33,139 nucleotides of DNA from an uncultured Nitrospiraceae bacterium (GCA_937139565.1 CAKZQH010000049.1:1-33139), one strand, 5' to 3'. Positions 25,368 to 33,056 are shown, numbered from the stretch's first letter. The notes: generated by a model from the letters alone, not told the origin. Program-made: numbers and translations.

Positions 25368-25769
25368 TTATGGTGTTGATATAGGTATTTGATAGGTCCA
25401 CTGCTGTCCGCTTGAAGTATCTGTAATTAAAAAGGTAACAATATTTCCGTTTATTGCTTTCACTAAAATTGTTAGACCACCTAATTCATAATTATCTCCC
25501 ACGTTTGGTGTTATATCGCCCTTATATACTCCTTCAAGAATATTCCCCAAGTATTGAGCTTGAAATGCAGGATTTAATTGCTCCATAATTGATAGCTTTT
25601 CTGTTTTCTCTTTGAACTTATTTTGTATCTGAGCCTGTTGAAGCAAAAATGAGCCATTTAGAGGATTCCCACCGAATGAGGGATTTGTAAACTGGAAAAT
25701 AAGCTCACTTGCAGATAAAGAACTTGTAAAGAGAATAATTGAACAAAAAATAACAATAAATCTTTTCAC
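25368..25769 (-). CDS. csgF: Curli assembly protein CsgF
   Basis: 133 aa with a Sec signal peptide (about residues 1-20, SLSA|SE). The mature N-terminus LIFQFTNPSFGGNPLNG is the hallmark CsgF segment that binds inside the CsgG pore, followed by a Gln-rich helix and a C-terminal domain ending TYQIPIS. CsgF anchors the CsgB nucleator at the surface. It lies 13 bp after csgE and 18 bp before csgG. Confidence 0.95.
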   Translation of the reverse strand: MKRFIVIFCSIILFTSSLSASELIFQFTNPSFGGNPLNGSFLLQQAQIQNKFKEKTEKLSIMEQLNPAFQAQYLGNILEGVYKGDITPNVGDNYELGGLTILVKAINGNIVTFLITDTSSGQQWTYQIPISTP

Positions 25770-25782
25770 TTTAAACCTCCTT

Positions 25783-26154
25783 TTATCGTATCTTTTCTTC
25801 TTCTAATAGTTTTTGATATTCTTTCCAGTTAATAAAGAAATAATTTATGGTTTCGCTTGCTTCGTTTGCTTTTTCCTCTATGTCATCAAAACGAGAACTT
25901 ACAAAATTTTGATATAAAACAATTTCGTTTATTGAAACAGATATTCTGCTTCCAAACTGAGGGTCCACAAATTCATCTACGATAATGTTGAAATATTCCA
26001 TCCCTGGCATTTTTTGTATTTTTAAATAAAAGATCTCATAAAAATCGTGCCCTACCTTTGTTCTAGTTTTGTCAATAATTAGTCCTTCTATTTGACCGCT
26101 CACAGAAGAATGGACCAGAAGAACAATTATCAGTGCTTTAGCTATTAATCTCAT
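25783..26154 (-). CDS. csgE: Curli assembly protein CsgE
   Basis: 123 aa from this start. Signal peptide of about 20 residues (MRLIAKALIIVLLVHSSVSG), then the CsgE domain with EGLIIDKTRTKVGHDFYEIF and DPQFGSRISVSINEIVLYQ, matching the GHDFY and W/FGSxIxIxVN signatures. CsgE is the periplasmic cap that delivers subunits to CsgG. The ATG at 26152-26154 is chosen because AAGGAAAA lies before it and it gives a normal signal peptide; an upstream ATG at 26190 would add 12 charged residues and overlap the previous gene by 35 bp. Confidence 0.92.
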   Translation of the reverse strand: MRLIAKALIIVLLVHSSVSGQIEGLIIDKTRTKVGHDFYEIFYLKIQKMPGMEYFNIIVDEFVDPQFGSRISVSINEIVLYQNFVSSRFDDIEEKANEASETINYFFINWKEYQKLLEEEKIR

Positions 26155-26155
26155 G

Positions 26156-26542
26156 TCATTTTTCCTTTTTTTTGAAAATCCTGTCTTCACTTATTAAAAT
26201 TCCATCTTTGTAAACATTTAGCTGAATTTTATATTCATCATCTATGTTTTCGTTGATTGTTACCTGATGAAAACACTTCCACTGTTGTGGTTCAAGAGAA
26301 ACTAAAGAGGTTTGTGAACTTTTACTTGTACCCTGTCCACCTGTTCTCTCTACAATAGTTTTGATAAGGAGTTTAACACTTTGATAGGTATTATTTTTAC
26401 AGCATGCATGAACCTTTAAATTTCCTTCACCTGTTTCAATGACGAGCCAGGCTTCATAGTTCTTCTGTCCTGCAGAGAAACAGGCAGTAAAGCTACTCAC
26501 TAAAAAGCCTATGCATGTACAAATAAAAATAAACACTTTCAT
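26156..26542 (-). CDS. CsgC/CsgH-like periplasmic curli chaperone
   Basis: 128 aa, signal peptide about residues 1-24. The mature part is an immunoglobulin-like beta domain. The order AWLVIETGEGNLKVHACCKN, SVKLLIKTIVERTGGQGTSKSSQ, LEPQQWKCF, then IQLNVYKDGILISEDRIF follows the alphaproteobacterial CsgH pattern (SSQ-rich turn, proline-containing strand, xLxVYxxGxxV). CsgC/CsgH stop curlin from polymerising in the periplasm. Three cysteines (in HACCK and WKCFH) could form a disulfide. It sits between csgB and csgE, the expected company. Similarity is by eye and weak, so the assignment needs a profile or structure match. Confidence 0.65.
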   Translation of the reverse strand: MKVFIFICTCIGFLVSSFTACFSAGQKNYEAWLVIETGEGNLKVHACCKNNTYQSVKLLIKTIVERTGGQGTSKSSQTSLVSLEPQQWKCFHQVTINENIDDEYKIQLNVYKDGILISEDRIFKKKEK

Positions 26543-26553
26543 GACTAAATCCT

Positions 26554-27114
26554 TTATTGAAAAACAACTTTTACTTTACCAACTCCTACTTGCATTAAAT
26601 TGCTAGAATTACCATTTGTTCCTTGAACACCTTGGATTTGAAAGGATACATTAAAAAAGCCTATTTGTATAACTGAGGCTGTATTATAGGATGTCAGTTG
26701 AATTTGGGTAGCTTTGTTTCCAGCACCATATTGAATTGCTGATACTGAGTTATTACTACCTACCTGAATCTGAGTGGTAGAGTTAAAAAATCCAGTCTGT
26801 TGTGCATAGGCAAAATTTTGCATTGCCGACTGCATCTGATATGCCGTGTTTTTACTTCCCTGCTGAAATATCTCAGCATTGCTTCCAATAGAAGAAAGAT
26901 TTTGTTTTATGGTAGCAATGTTATTTATTCCTTCTTGCAATATGCTTGCCCTACTAATTGTTGCTTGCTCGATATAAGCAGAATTAAAACTTCCAATCTG
27001 CTCTATTTGAGCAATTCCGCAACCTCTATATCCTATATAGCCACAATCAAAGGCTTCAGCTATAAAGCATCCGAATAATGTAATCACTCCAGTTACTATC
27101 CATAGCCCTTTCAT
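26554..27114 (-). CDS. csgB: Curlin-repeat protein, CsgB-like (minor subunit/nucleator)
   Basis: 186 aa. Signal peptide to about residue 21 (IAEA|FD). Short cysteine-bearing head (C24, C32), then about seven curlin repeats of ~20-22 residues with the N-x5-Q spacing, for example GSFNSAYIEQATIS, GSKNTAYQMQ, GSNNSVSAIQYGAGNKATQIQ and SYNTASVIQIGFFNVSFQIQ. The repeats form beta-strand-loop-strand amyloid units. Which of this and the next gene is nucleator is inferred from order only: this one is second and less regular, and ends with a VKVVFQ tail, as nucleators often do. A FGC at residues 14-16 is a poor lipobox. Confidence 0.85.
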   Translation of the reverse strand: MKGLWIVTGVITLFGCFIAEAFDCGYIGYRGCGIAQIEQIGSFNSAYIEQATISRASILQEGINNIATIKQNLSSIGSNAEIFQQGSKNTAYQMQSAMQNFAYAQQTGFFNSTTQIQVGSNNSVSAIQYGAGNKATQIQLTSYNTASVIQIGFFNVSFQIQGVQGTNGNSSNLMQVGVGKVKVVFQ

Positions 27115-27132
27115 CTTTTTCCTCCTTCTAAT

Positions 27133-27161
27133 TTAATGGGGCGGATTTTCCGCCCCATTAA
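27133..27161 (-). other. Perfect 12-bp hairpin between csgA and csgB
   Basis: TTAATGGGGCGG (27133-27144) and CCGCCCCATTAA (27150-27161) pair fully around a 5-nt loop. It is GC-rich in otherwise A/T-rich DNA. No T-run follows on the minus strand; the csgB ribosome site (AAGGAGG) comes about 10 nt later. Likely a stability or partial-termination element that lets csgA outnumber csgB. Confidence 0.7.
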
Positions 27162-27165
27162 TATA

Positions 27166-27185
27166 CCCGGCATAATATGCAAAAT
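27166..27185. repeat. Right-arm inverted repeat flanking csgA (3' side)
   Basis: CCCGGCATAA, two bases, then TGCAAAAT, starting 5 nt beyond the csgA stop. It is the inverted match of 27748-27772 on the other side of csgA. Confidence 0.7.
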
Positions 27186-27190
27186 TAAGC

Positions 27191-27721
27191 CTACTTTTGA
27201 AGAACTGTAGCTGAATTAGCCCATCCGCTCTGATTTACTGTTGCAGTATAGGCACCTCCCAATTGTGTTCCCTGGGAGATTGAACTTGAATTCCCTATAC
27301 CATTTTGAACAGTGGAGGCTAAATTCTTATTACTATACTGCCCAACGCTTGCGTGGTTAGCAAAGCCGTTTTGTGTAACAAATGCATCATTAGTATCTCC
27401 ATACTGATTGATGTTTGCCTGGTTCATCATTCCTGTCTGAGCGATAGAGGCTTCATTATGATCAGCAAAAATATGCTGATTTATTGATGCCTTGTTAGCA
27501 ATGCCTAACTGGCTAATAGTTGCCAAATTTGATGAAAAACTGCCGCCATTTTGAGTTATATCTGCCTGGTTTAATGAACCAATCTGCACTATTTCTGCCT
27601 CTGTGCAACCATAATAGCCATTTCCTCCACAAGGACTCTGGCATCCACCAGGAGGGCAAAAGGCCATACTTATTACTGGCACGCTAAGAATGAGTAAAAG
27701 TGCTAAAATTATTTTTATCAT
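27191..27721 (-). CDS. csgA: Major curlin CsgA-like amyloid subunit
   Basis: 176 aa. Signal peptide cleaved near residue 20 (ISMA|FC). A glycine/cysteine head follows (C22, C27, C31, C39, in CPPGGCQSPCGGNGYYGC), then six curlin repeats of ~22 residues, each with two strands of the type N-x-A-x-I-x-Q, such as GIANKASINQ, GMMNQANINQYGDTNDAFVTQ and GWANSATVLQ. Secreted by CsgG to form surface fibres for adhesion and biofilm. First gene of the operon with a good AAAGGTGGTG ribosome site. The four-cysteine head is not found in Escherichia coli CsgA. Confidence 0.9.
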   Translation of the reverse strand: MIKIILALLLILSVPVISMAFCPPGGCQSPCGGNGYYGCTEAEIVQIGSLNQADITQNGGSFSSNLATISQLGIANKASINQHIFADHNEASIAQTGMMNQANINQYGDTNDAFVTQNGFANHASVGQYSNKNLASTVQNGIGNSSSISQGTQLGGAYTATVNQSGWANSATVLQK

Positions 27722-27956
27722 TTTTTTTCACCACCTTTCTTTTTTAGATTTTGCAGTCCCATTTATGCCGGGCCTAATTCCTGATTTAACTTTAACATAG
27801 GGGGATAATAATAAAAATCCATCAGCAGGCCATATTTTTGAGGTTGATAGTTTAGATTTTTAAGTAAAAAGTATTAATACTGAAGTTGCATTTTTTCGAA
27901 GGTTTTAAAAAATTTTATAAAGTTGCTGTTGTAGAGAGGTACGATAAAATTTAAAA
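27722..27956 (-). promoter_or_regulatory. Curli operon upstream region
   Basis: 235 bp between the DUF294 gene and csgA, both on the minus strand. It holds the csgA ribosome site, one arm of the csgA-flanking repeat and a 12-bp palindrome AGTATTAATACT (27870-27881) that could bind a regulator. No convincing sigma-70 or sigma-54 promoter was found. Confidence 0.3.
27748..27772. repeat. Left-arm inverted repeat flanking csgA (5' side)
   Basis: On the minus strand CCCGGCATAA, seven bases, then TGCAAAAT, lying in the presumed csgA leader. It is the inverted counterpart of 27166-27185; 10 + 8 bp match exactly. Confidence 0.7.
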
Positions 27957-29798
27957 TCAAGAAAAATAGCGAAGATTATACTTGTCAAATAAAAGTTTTT
28001 GCAGCTCTTCTATTTTTCTGAAAACATTTTTAAGTATCTCTCTTTCTGTTTTTGATAATTCCCGGGGATTTATGTAATTGTCAGGTTGTAATCCAGCTCT
28101 TATTTTTACAGCCTGTGTCTTTAGTCTTAGATTCATTAGAAATCGGTAACTTTCTTCAAGATCCTTTGAAAATTGAGGGGTAAAGACCGAAGAATCTTTT
28201 AATTTTCTTATTCTTTCAAATGTATTAGTAATTTTTATGCCGCTGTGAAGAGAAAGTACTCTAATGCCTTGAGTGATAGGGAAAATTCCGTATTTTTTTA
28301 TATCAATTTCACCCCGATGGTCTCCGTCTTTTTCAGTTTTTATATTGCCCCAGAAACCAATGGGTGGCTTAAATTTTATTGCCTCAGAGGCCAGAAAAGG
28401 TAGAAAGTGCCTTGAATCTTTTATTCTCGTCATAATGTAGTTCCACAAATCTTCTATTAGCTCAGTACTTCCATAGACTTCTCTAAAATCAAAGAAAATG
28501 CTTATATTCAATATATTATCCGGTTTAGGATTTTCCATCCACTTTCCAATTTCTCGATACCACTCTTCTTTTGTTTTTCTCCAATAGGGATTTGTTATCA
28601 TAACATCTCCTGGACAAGGTGGAAATCCAATTTTGAGTAGATAGGAGATATACTTTTTCGAAAAGACTTCAAAATAATCCCTTTCCCGTTGCCCACCATC
28701 AAATAGGAGCGCATTGTCTTGATCAGTTTTTAAGCTTTGCTCTTTTCTACCTTCTGAGCCTATTACCATGATTGCATATCTGCAAGGTGGTTCTCCAAGT
28801 TCTTCCTCTACAATTTTTGCCACTCTTGCCATGAAACGGTCATTCAACTCAGCTAAATACTTCCCAACATATTCAGGGTCTAAACCAAAGAAAACTCCTT
28901 CAACAACGCTCTCATTAACAAGTGAATAAAGATAGGCAAGCTCATCTATACTTTTCGCTCTATCTATCTCCTTTATTAGAAAGAGAATATTTTTGCTTTC
29001 ATGGGATATTACCACTCTGTCATCAAGAATACCCCATATTGCTCCACCTTCTTTAATAACCAATTTTCTTATACCATGCTTTGCCATAGAAAGAATCGCA
29101 TTGAAAAGTGGTTCCGATGAGTCCATTGATATTACTGGAAATGAGGCTATTTCTTCAGCTTTTACATAAACAGGATTAATATCCTTAGCTAAAACTTTTT
29201 TTATAATGTCTCTTTCGGTAATTATGCCAATTTCTCCGTTTCTCTCAACAAGGCAAAAGGTTGAGTCATGGGATGCCATAGTTTTTGCAGTTTCAATAAT
29301 ATTTAAATCTCCTCTAATCAGGAGGGGTTCCTTAATTTTTAAGTCTTTAATTCTCACATCCATAAACCTTTCCATATGAAAGGTGCTTCTAAGGGTTGGA
29401 GTATAATGAAGTCTCTTAGCAAGTTCCTTTGTAAAATATTTTGCTAATTCATCATATTTAGAAAGCAATTTTAGGAAGGTTTCTTTTTTTATATGAAGAA
29501 TTTTGGTGTTATCCTCCACTACTCTTGCCGTTGAAACAGGCGGTAAATCGCTCATTAGAGACACATATCCAAAAATATCTCCTCTTTTTAGATGTGCAAT
29601 GAGTTGACTGTTTTTTTCAAGAAAAATCTCTCCTTCTAAAATTATGTAAAGATGATCAAGAGGTTCAGAGGCTTCTTTAAACAGGATCACGCTTTTTTTG
29701 TAAGTCTTGATAATACTTTCAGAGACTATTTGTTCAATTTCTTCATCAGGAAGACTGTCAAAGGGATAGGTCAGTTTAAGTATTTCTTTTGCTTCCAT
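27957..29798 (-). CDS. CNB-CBS-DUF294 putative nucleotidyltransferase (symporter-linked regulator)
   Basis: 613 aa cytoplasmic protein. Domains: cyclic-nucleotide-binding fold (about 10-130, with LEGEIFL and GDIFGYVSLMSDLPPVSTARV); two CBS motifs (about 145-205, 212-270); DUF294 nucleotidyltransferase-like domain with IGSEGRKEQSLKTDQDNALLF (346-366), containing the GS and the D-x-D site; and a helical substrate-binding C-terminus (about 470-605). The family is related to GlnD uridylyltransferases and is often found beside acetate symporters, as here. Likely modifies or controls the transporter or a PII-like partner in response to nucleotide; this is inference. Follows the YggT-like stop by 4 bp with no visible ribosome site. 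Confidence 0.88.
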   Translation of the reverse strand: MEAKEILKLTYPFDSLPDEEIEQIVSESIIKTYKKSVILFKEASEPLDHLYIILEGEIFLEKNSQLIAHLKRGDIFGYVSLMSDLPPVSTARVVEDNTKILHIKKETFLKLLSKYDELAKYFTKELAKRLHYTPTLRSTFHMERFMDVRIKDLKIKEPLLIRGDLNIIETAKTMASHDSTFCLVERNGEIGIITERDIIKKVLAKDINPVYVKAEEIASFPVISMDSSEPLFNAILSMAKHGIRKLVIKEGGAIWGILDDRVVISHESKNILFLIKEIDRAKSIDELAYLYSLVNESVVEGVFFGLDPEYVGKYLAELNDRFMARVAKIVEEELGEPPCRYAIMVIGSEGRKEQSLKTDQDNALLFDGGQRERDYFEVFSKKYISYLLKIGFPPCPGDVMITNPYWRKTKEEWYREIGKWMENPKPDNILNISIFFDFREVYGSTELIEDLWNYIMTRIKDSRHFLPFLASEAIKFKPPIGFWGNIKTEKDGDHRGEIDIKKYGIFPITQGIRVLSLHSGIKITNTFERIRKLKDSSVFTPQFSKDLEESYRFLMNLRLKTQAVKIRAGLQPDNYINPRELSKTEREILKNVFRKIEELQKLLFDKYNLRYFS

Positions 29799-29802
29799 TG
29801 TT

Positions 29803-30036
29803 TCACAGATATTTTACAGTTAATATTCTAAGCAAAATAATAGTAAGTATTATAAAAATTGTGGTTCCCTTTGGGAAAATTTTTCTAAACAAAATATAAA
29901 TTGGTTCTGTAACTCTTACAAATAGACTATATATTGGATTTTTAGGGTCTTTTGTGAAAAGAGAAATTGTGGCCCGTCCTATGACGAGCCACATTATAAA
30001 AGCAAGTGTATAGTTTACAAAAATCTCAACAATCAT
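29803..30036 (-). CDS. Small two-helix membrane protein, YggT-like
   Basis: 77 aa with hydrophobic stretches at about 4-25 and 57-75. The middle NPIYSLFVRVTEPIYILFRKIFP resembles the NPxxxxLxxLTEPxLxPxRRxIP core of YggT proteins, though only one YggT unit is present. Function unknown. Its ATG overlaps the symporter stop by 4 nt (ATGA), so it is translated with the transporter and may be an accessory subunit. Confidence 0.6.
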   Translation of the reverse strand: MIVEIFVNYTLAFIMWLVIGRATISLFTKDPKNPIYSLFVRVTEPIYILFRKIFPKGTTIFIILTIILLRILTVKYL

Positions 30037-32033
30037 TCCTCAGCTCCGGCTCCGACAGCACCCTTAGGATATCTTATATTATCCACAAACTTCTGAATTT
30101 CTTCTGATGGAGCCTTTGTAAGTCTTGATACTATCAATGCTATTATTATATTGGCAGGCAAGCCAAAAATTCCAGATGCAATGGTCTTTATGCCAAACCA
30201 GTCCATACCATAGAATCTACTTCCTATAATATAGTATCCAGTTATTAAAAGACCAACTATCATTCCGCTTATAGCACCTGCCCTGTTCATTCTTTTATCC
30301 CAGATTCCAAGTACAAGAGCGGGAAAGAAAGTGGCTGCAGCAAGGGAAAATGCCCATGCCACAAGTTCTACTATTATGGCAAGTTTAAAGCTTGCTACAT
30401 AAGCGCCAATAGCAGCTACAACAAGAAGCAAAGCTTTTCCAATCTTAACTCTTGTGGAGGGTGAAAGATTAGGATTTATTATTTTGTAATAAAGGTCATG
30501 GGATATGGCGTTAGAAATAGTTATTAGCAGGCCATCAGCAGTGGATAGTGCTGCAGCTAATCCACCAGCAGCTATAAGTCCTGCAACTACATAAGGAAGT
30601 CCTGCAATTTCGGGAGTGGCAAGAACAACAGCATCAGGCCTTATTATTATCTCAGAAAATTGGATTATACCATCACCATTTAAATCCTTAATTGAAATAA
30701 GCCCAACTCCTGCCCATTTAGCTGCCCATGCGGGAAGAGAACTAAAGGCCTGACCTACAAGATTTGTGAGAACCTCACTTCTTGCAAAAGCAGCATAAGC
30801 TGGAGCTGTAAAGTAAAGAAGAAAGATGAAAAATAGTGCCCATGCTGCTGAGCTACGAGCTTCTCTAACGGTTGGAGTGGTATAGAACCGCATTAATACA
30901 TGAGGTAGCCCTGCTGTTCCGACCATAAGGCAGAAGGTAAGGGCTAAGAAATTAACAATTCCCTTTGTATCAGCAGGTGGCTGAACATAAGAGCGAGGAG
31001 GCTTTGACATTGCTTGAGCTTCTTTCATGGCTGCGGTCCACTTTTCCTTTGCCTCTTCAGGTGATTTAGGATAGTCCTTAAGGGCTTTTTCAACAGATGC
31101 TCTTTCAGTTGAACCTACAGGTAAAGAAGATAATTTTGCCTCGAGTTCTTGCTTTCCCTTTGCCCAGCTATCAGGAAGAGCTTTTATTTTACCACTTAAC
31201 TCATCTGCCCTTGCTTTCCAGATATTCCTTACTTCAATTTCCTTTTCATCGTTTTTTAATTGAGCTTGCTTTGTTTCGATTGTCTGCAGTGCTTGACCGT
31301 ACATTACTTGAGGTATGGGAACTCCTGTATGCTTATATGAAATTGCTACCACAGGAATTAAATATGCCACAATTAAAATAATATATTGTGCCACCTGAGT
31401 CCAAGTAACTGCTCGCATTCCTCCAAGGAAAGAACAAACAAGAATACCTGCTAGTCCAAGAAATACACCGACTTCGAAGGTTATACCAATAAATCTACTG
31501 GTGATAATTCCAACGCCAGTGATTTGAGCAACGAGATAGGTAAAAGACACGAGTAAAGCTGCGATTACTCCCACTATTCTTGGGAATTTTCCACCATATC
31601 TTGCTTCAAGAAAATCTGGAATCGTATATTGTCCGAATTTTCTCAAATAGGGCGCTATAAGAACTGCAAGAAGCACATAGCCACCTGTCCAACCCATTAT
31701 AAAAGCAAGACCATCGTAGCCTTGATTGTAAAGTGCACCAGCCATTCCAATAAAAGAAGCTGCACTCATCCAGTCTGCTGCAGTAGCCATTCCATTGAAC
31801 ACAGCAGGAACTTTCCTACCAGCCACATAATATTCTGCAACTATAGAGGTTCTCGATATTATTCCAATTGCTGCATAAACTCCTATGGTTCCAAATAAAA
31901 AGGCATATCCAATATAGGTTGGTTTAAGTCCCATTCCCTCGGCAATCCAGAGGGCTATGACAAAAAGAGCAAATACACCTGTGTAAACGCCGTAAATTTT
32001 TCTTAACTGTTTACTCCATGCATCCATTGCCAT
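30033..32033 (-). CDS. Cation/acetate-type sodium:solute symporter with soluble insert
   Basis: 666 aa, longer than ActP (~550). LeuT-fold SSS-family motifs: AEYYVAGRKVPAVFNGMATAADWMSAASFIG (67-97), GQYTIPDFLEARYG (134-147), and AAGGLAAALSTADGLLITISNAISHDLYYK (488-517). Residues about 245-355 form a charged insert rich in Lys/Glu/Ala, probably an extramembrane domain. A perfect EF-hand-type loop, DLNGDGIIQFSE (450-461), lies in another extramembrane loop. This fits the VC_2705-like group of symporters that pair with a DUF4212 subunit. Substrate is probably a short monocarboxylate such as acetate, not proven. The ATG is one base after the DUF4212 stop, with GGAGGAGG overlapping the end of that gene. 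Confidence 0.9.
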   Translation of the reverse strand: MAMDAWSKQLRKIYGVYTGVFALFVIALWIAEGMGLKPTYIGYAFLFGTIGVYAAIGIISRTSIVAEYYVAGRKVPAVFNGMATAADWMSAASFIGMAGALYNQGYDGLAFIMGWTGGYVLLAVLIAPYLRKFGQYTIPDFLEARYGGKFPRIVGVIAALLVSFTYLVAQITGVGIITSRFIGITFEVGVFLGLAGILVCSFLGGMRAVTWTQVAQYIILIVAYLIPVVAISYKHTGVPIPQVMYGQALQTIETKQAQLKNDEKEIEVRNIWKARADELSGKIKALPDSWAKGKQELEAKLSSLPVGSTERASVEKALKDYPKSPEEAKEKWTAAMKEAQAMSKPPRSYVQPPADTKGIVNFLALTFCLMVGTAGLPHVLMRFYTTPTVREARSSAAWALFFIFLLYFTAPAYAAFARSEVLTNLVGQAFSSLPAWAAKWAGVGLISIKDLNGDGIIQFSEIIIRPDAVVLATPEIAGLPYVVAGLIAAGGLAAALSTADGLLITISNAISHDLYYKIINPNLSPSTRVKIGKALLLVVAAIGAYVASFKLAIIVELVAWAFSLAAATFFPALVLGIWDKRMNRAGAISGMIVGLLITGYYIIGSRFYGMDWFGIKTIASGIFGLPANIIIALIVSRLTKAPSEEIQKFVDNIRYPKGAVGAGAEE

Positions 32034-32034
32034 T

Positions 32035-32295
32035 TTATTCCTCCTCCTGTAGTCCGTATTTTTTGTCTATTTCATTCATTTTCACAGAATAAATGAGATT
32101 GAGCAGAACGAAAACAACAAGGGAACCCTGAGCTGCCATATAGTAACCAAATGGAAATCCAAATACAACAAAACTGTTTAAATATCCTGCAATAAGTGAG
32201 GCTCCGTAGGACACCAATGCCCATATTAAAAGAATTACCGTCATGTAAAGCCTGTTTTTGCTCCAGTAAGCCTTTAAAGTTTCTCCTGTGACCAT
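32035..32295 (-). CDS. DUF4212 symporter small subunit
   Basis: 86 aa with two transmembrane helices (about 17-38 and 47-70). LKAYWSKNRLYMTVILLIWALVSYG and the FPFGYYMAAQGSLVVFVLLNLIYSVKMN segment are typical of DUF4212, the small partner of ActP-like symporters. Encoded one base upstream of the large subunit and surely co-translated. Confidence 0.92.
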   Translation of the reverse strand: MVTGETLKAYWSKNRLYMTVILLIWALVSYGASLIAGYLNSFVVFGFPFGYYMAAQGSLVVFVLLNLIYSVKMNEIDKKYGLQEEE

Positions 32296-32309
32296 AAAAC
32301 ACCTCCTAA

Positions 32310-32987
32310 CTAAATTTGATAGGTCCTCTCATGATGACCAAACATGTATCCTGATACATGTGGGCTACCAATTTTTTTTAAAAAATCATGCCATCTCAAA
32401 TTTAATGGCTGAATAAGAGAAATTTGTCTTTGAAAAATCTGAGCTGTAACAAAAGAATCATAGAGAGCATCGTGAAGTCTTTCAACTTTTATATTAAAGG
32501 CTTCTGCAATATCTGGAAGACTCTTTATTCCTTTGTATTTCTTTGGTATAATACCTCGTTCAACGAGCCAGTTAAATATAATGTAGGTATCAATAGCCGT
32601 AGGATTAAAATATATTTTCAACCATTTTTTTATTTCTTTCCTGAGAAATCTGATGTCAATCTCTACAAAATGTCCCACCACTGTTCTATTACCAGCAAAG
32701 TCAAGAAATTCTTTTAAAATTGGACAGACATGTGGAGAGTTTTTTATTTCTGAGGCAGTAATTCCGTGCACAAGAACTGTAGATTTCTGAGCTTCACACT
32801 GCGGATTAAGTAATCTATAGAATACTTCACCAAGAAGAATTCTTTTGTCTTCCATTCTAATTGCTCCTATTGAGAGGATTCCATCTTTTTTTTCGTCAAG
32901 GCCTGTTAATTCTGTGTCAACTACAACAAATTCTTTTCTTTTAGCAATTTCATCCTCTATCTTTTCTTTCTTAAAAAATGAAAACAT
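32310..32987 (-). CDS. DnaQ-like 3'-5' exonuclease (DEDDh)
   Basis: 225 aa. The DEDDh sites are all visible: D24 and E26 (VVVDTELTGL), D111 (GHFVEIDIRFL), and H172 with D177 (HDALYDSF). It resembles PolC/DnaQ epsilon-type exonucleases; these small forms are often found beside DUF294-CBS/symporter genes. It is the first gene of the transporter operon, 14 bp before the DUF4212 gene. Whether it degrades DNA, RNA or nucleotide signals is unknown. Confidence 0.85.
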   Translation of the reverse strand: MFSFFKKEKIEDEIAKRKEFVVVDTELTGLDEKKDGILSIGAIRMEDKRILLGEVFYRLLNPQCEAQKSTVLVHGITASEIKNSPHVCPILKEFLDFAGNRTVVGHFVEIDIRFLRKEIKKWLKIYFNPTAIDTYIIFNWLVERGIIPKKYKGIKSLPDIAEAFNIKVERLHDALYDSFVTAQIFQRQISLIQPLNLRWHDFLKKIGSPHVSGYMFGHHERTYQI

Positions 32988-33056
32988 ACCATGATAGAAT
33001 CAAAAATCATGCCAATTTAACAAGTATAATTTTATTAGGGAGATAGGCTTTGTAAT

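Noticed and set aside
26155-26190. Upstream ATG for CsgE
   Set aside because: It adds a charged stretch before a complete signal peptide and overlaps the preceding gene by 35 bp; the internal ATG has its own ribosome site.
27722-27840. Sigma-54 promoter for the curli operon
   Set aside because: GG and GC dinucleotides exist near 27757-27772, but their spacing does not fit the -24/-12 pattern.
31629-31898. Plus-strand frame rich in His/Cys opposite the symporter
   Set aside because: Shadow of the symporter coding frame; the composition comes from reverse reading of Gly/Ala/Met codons.
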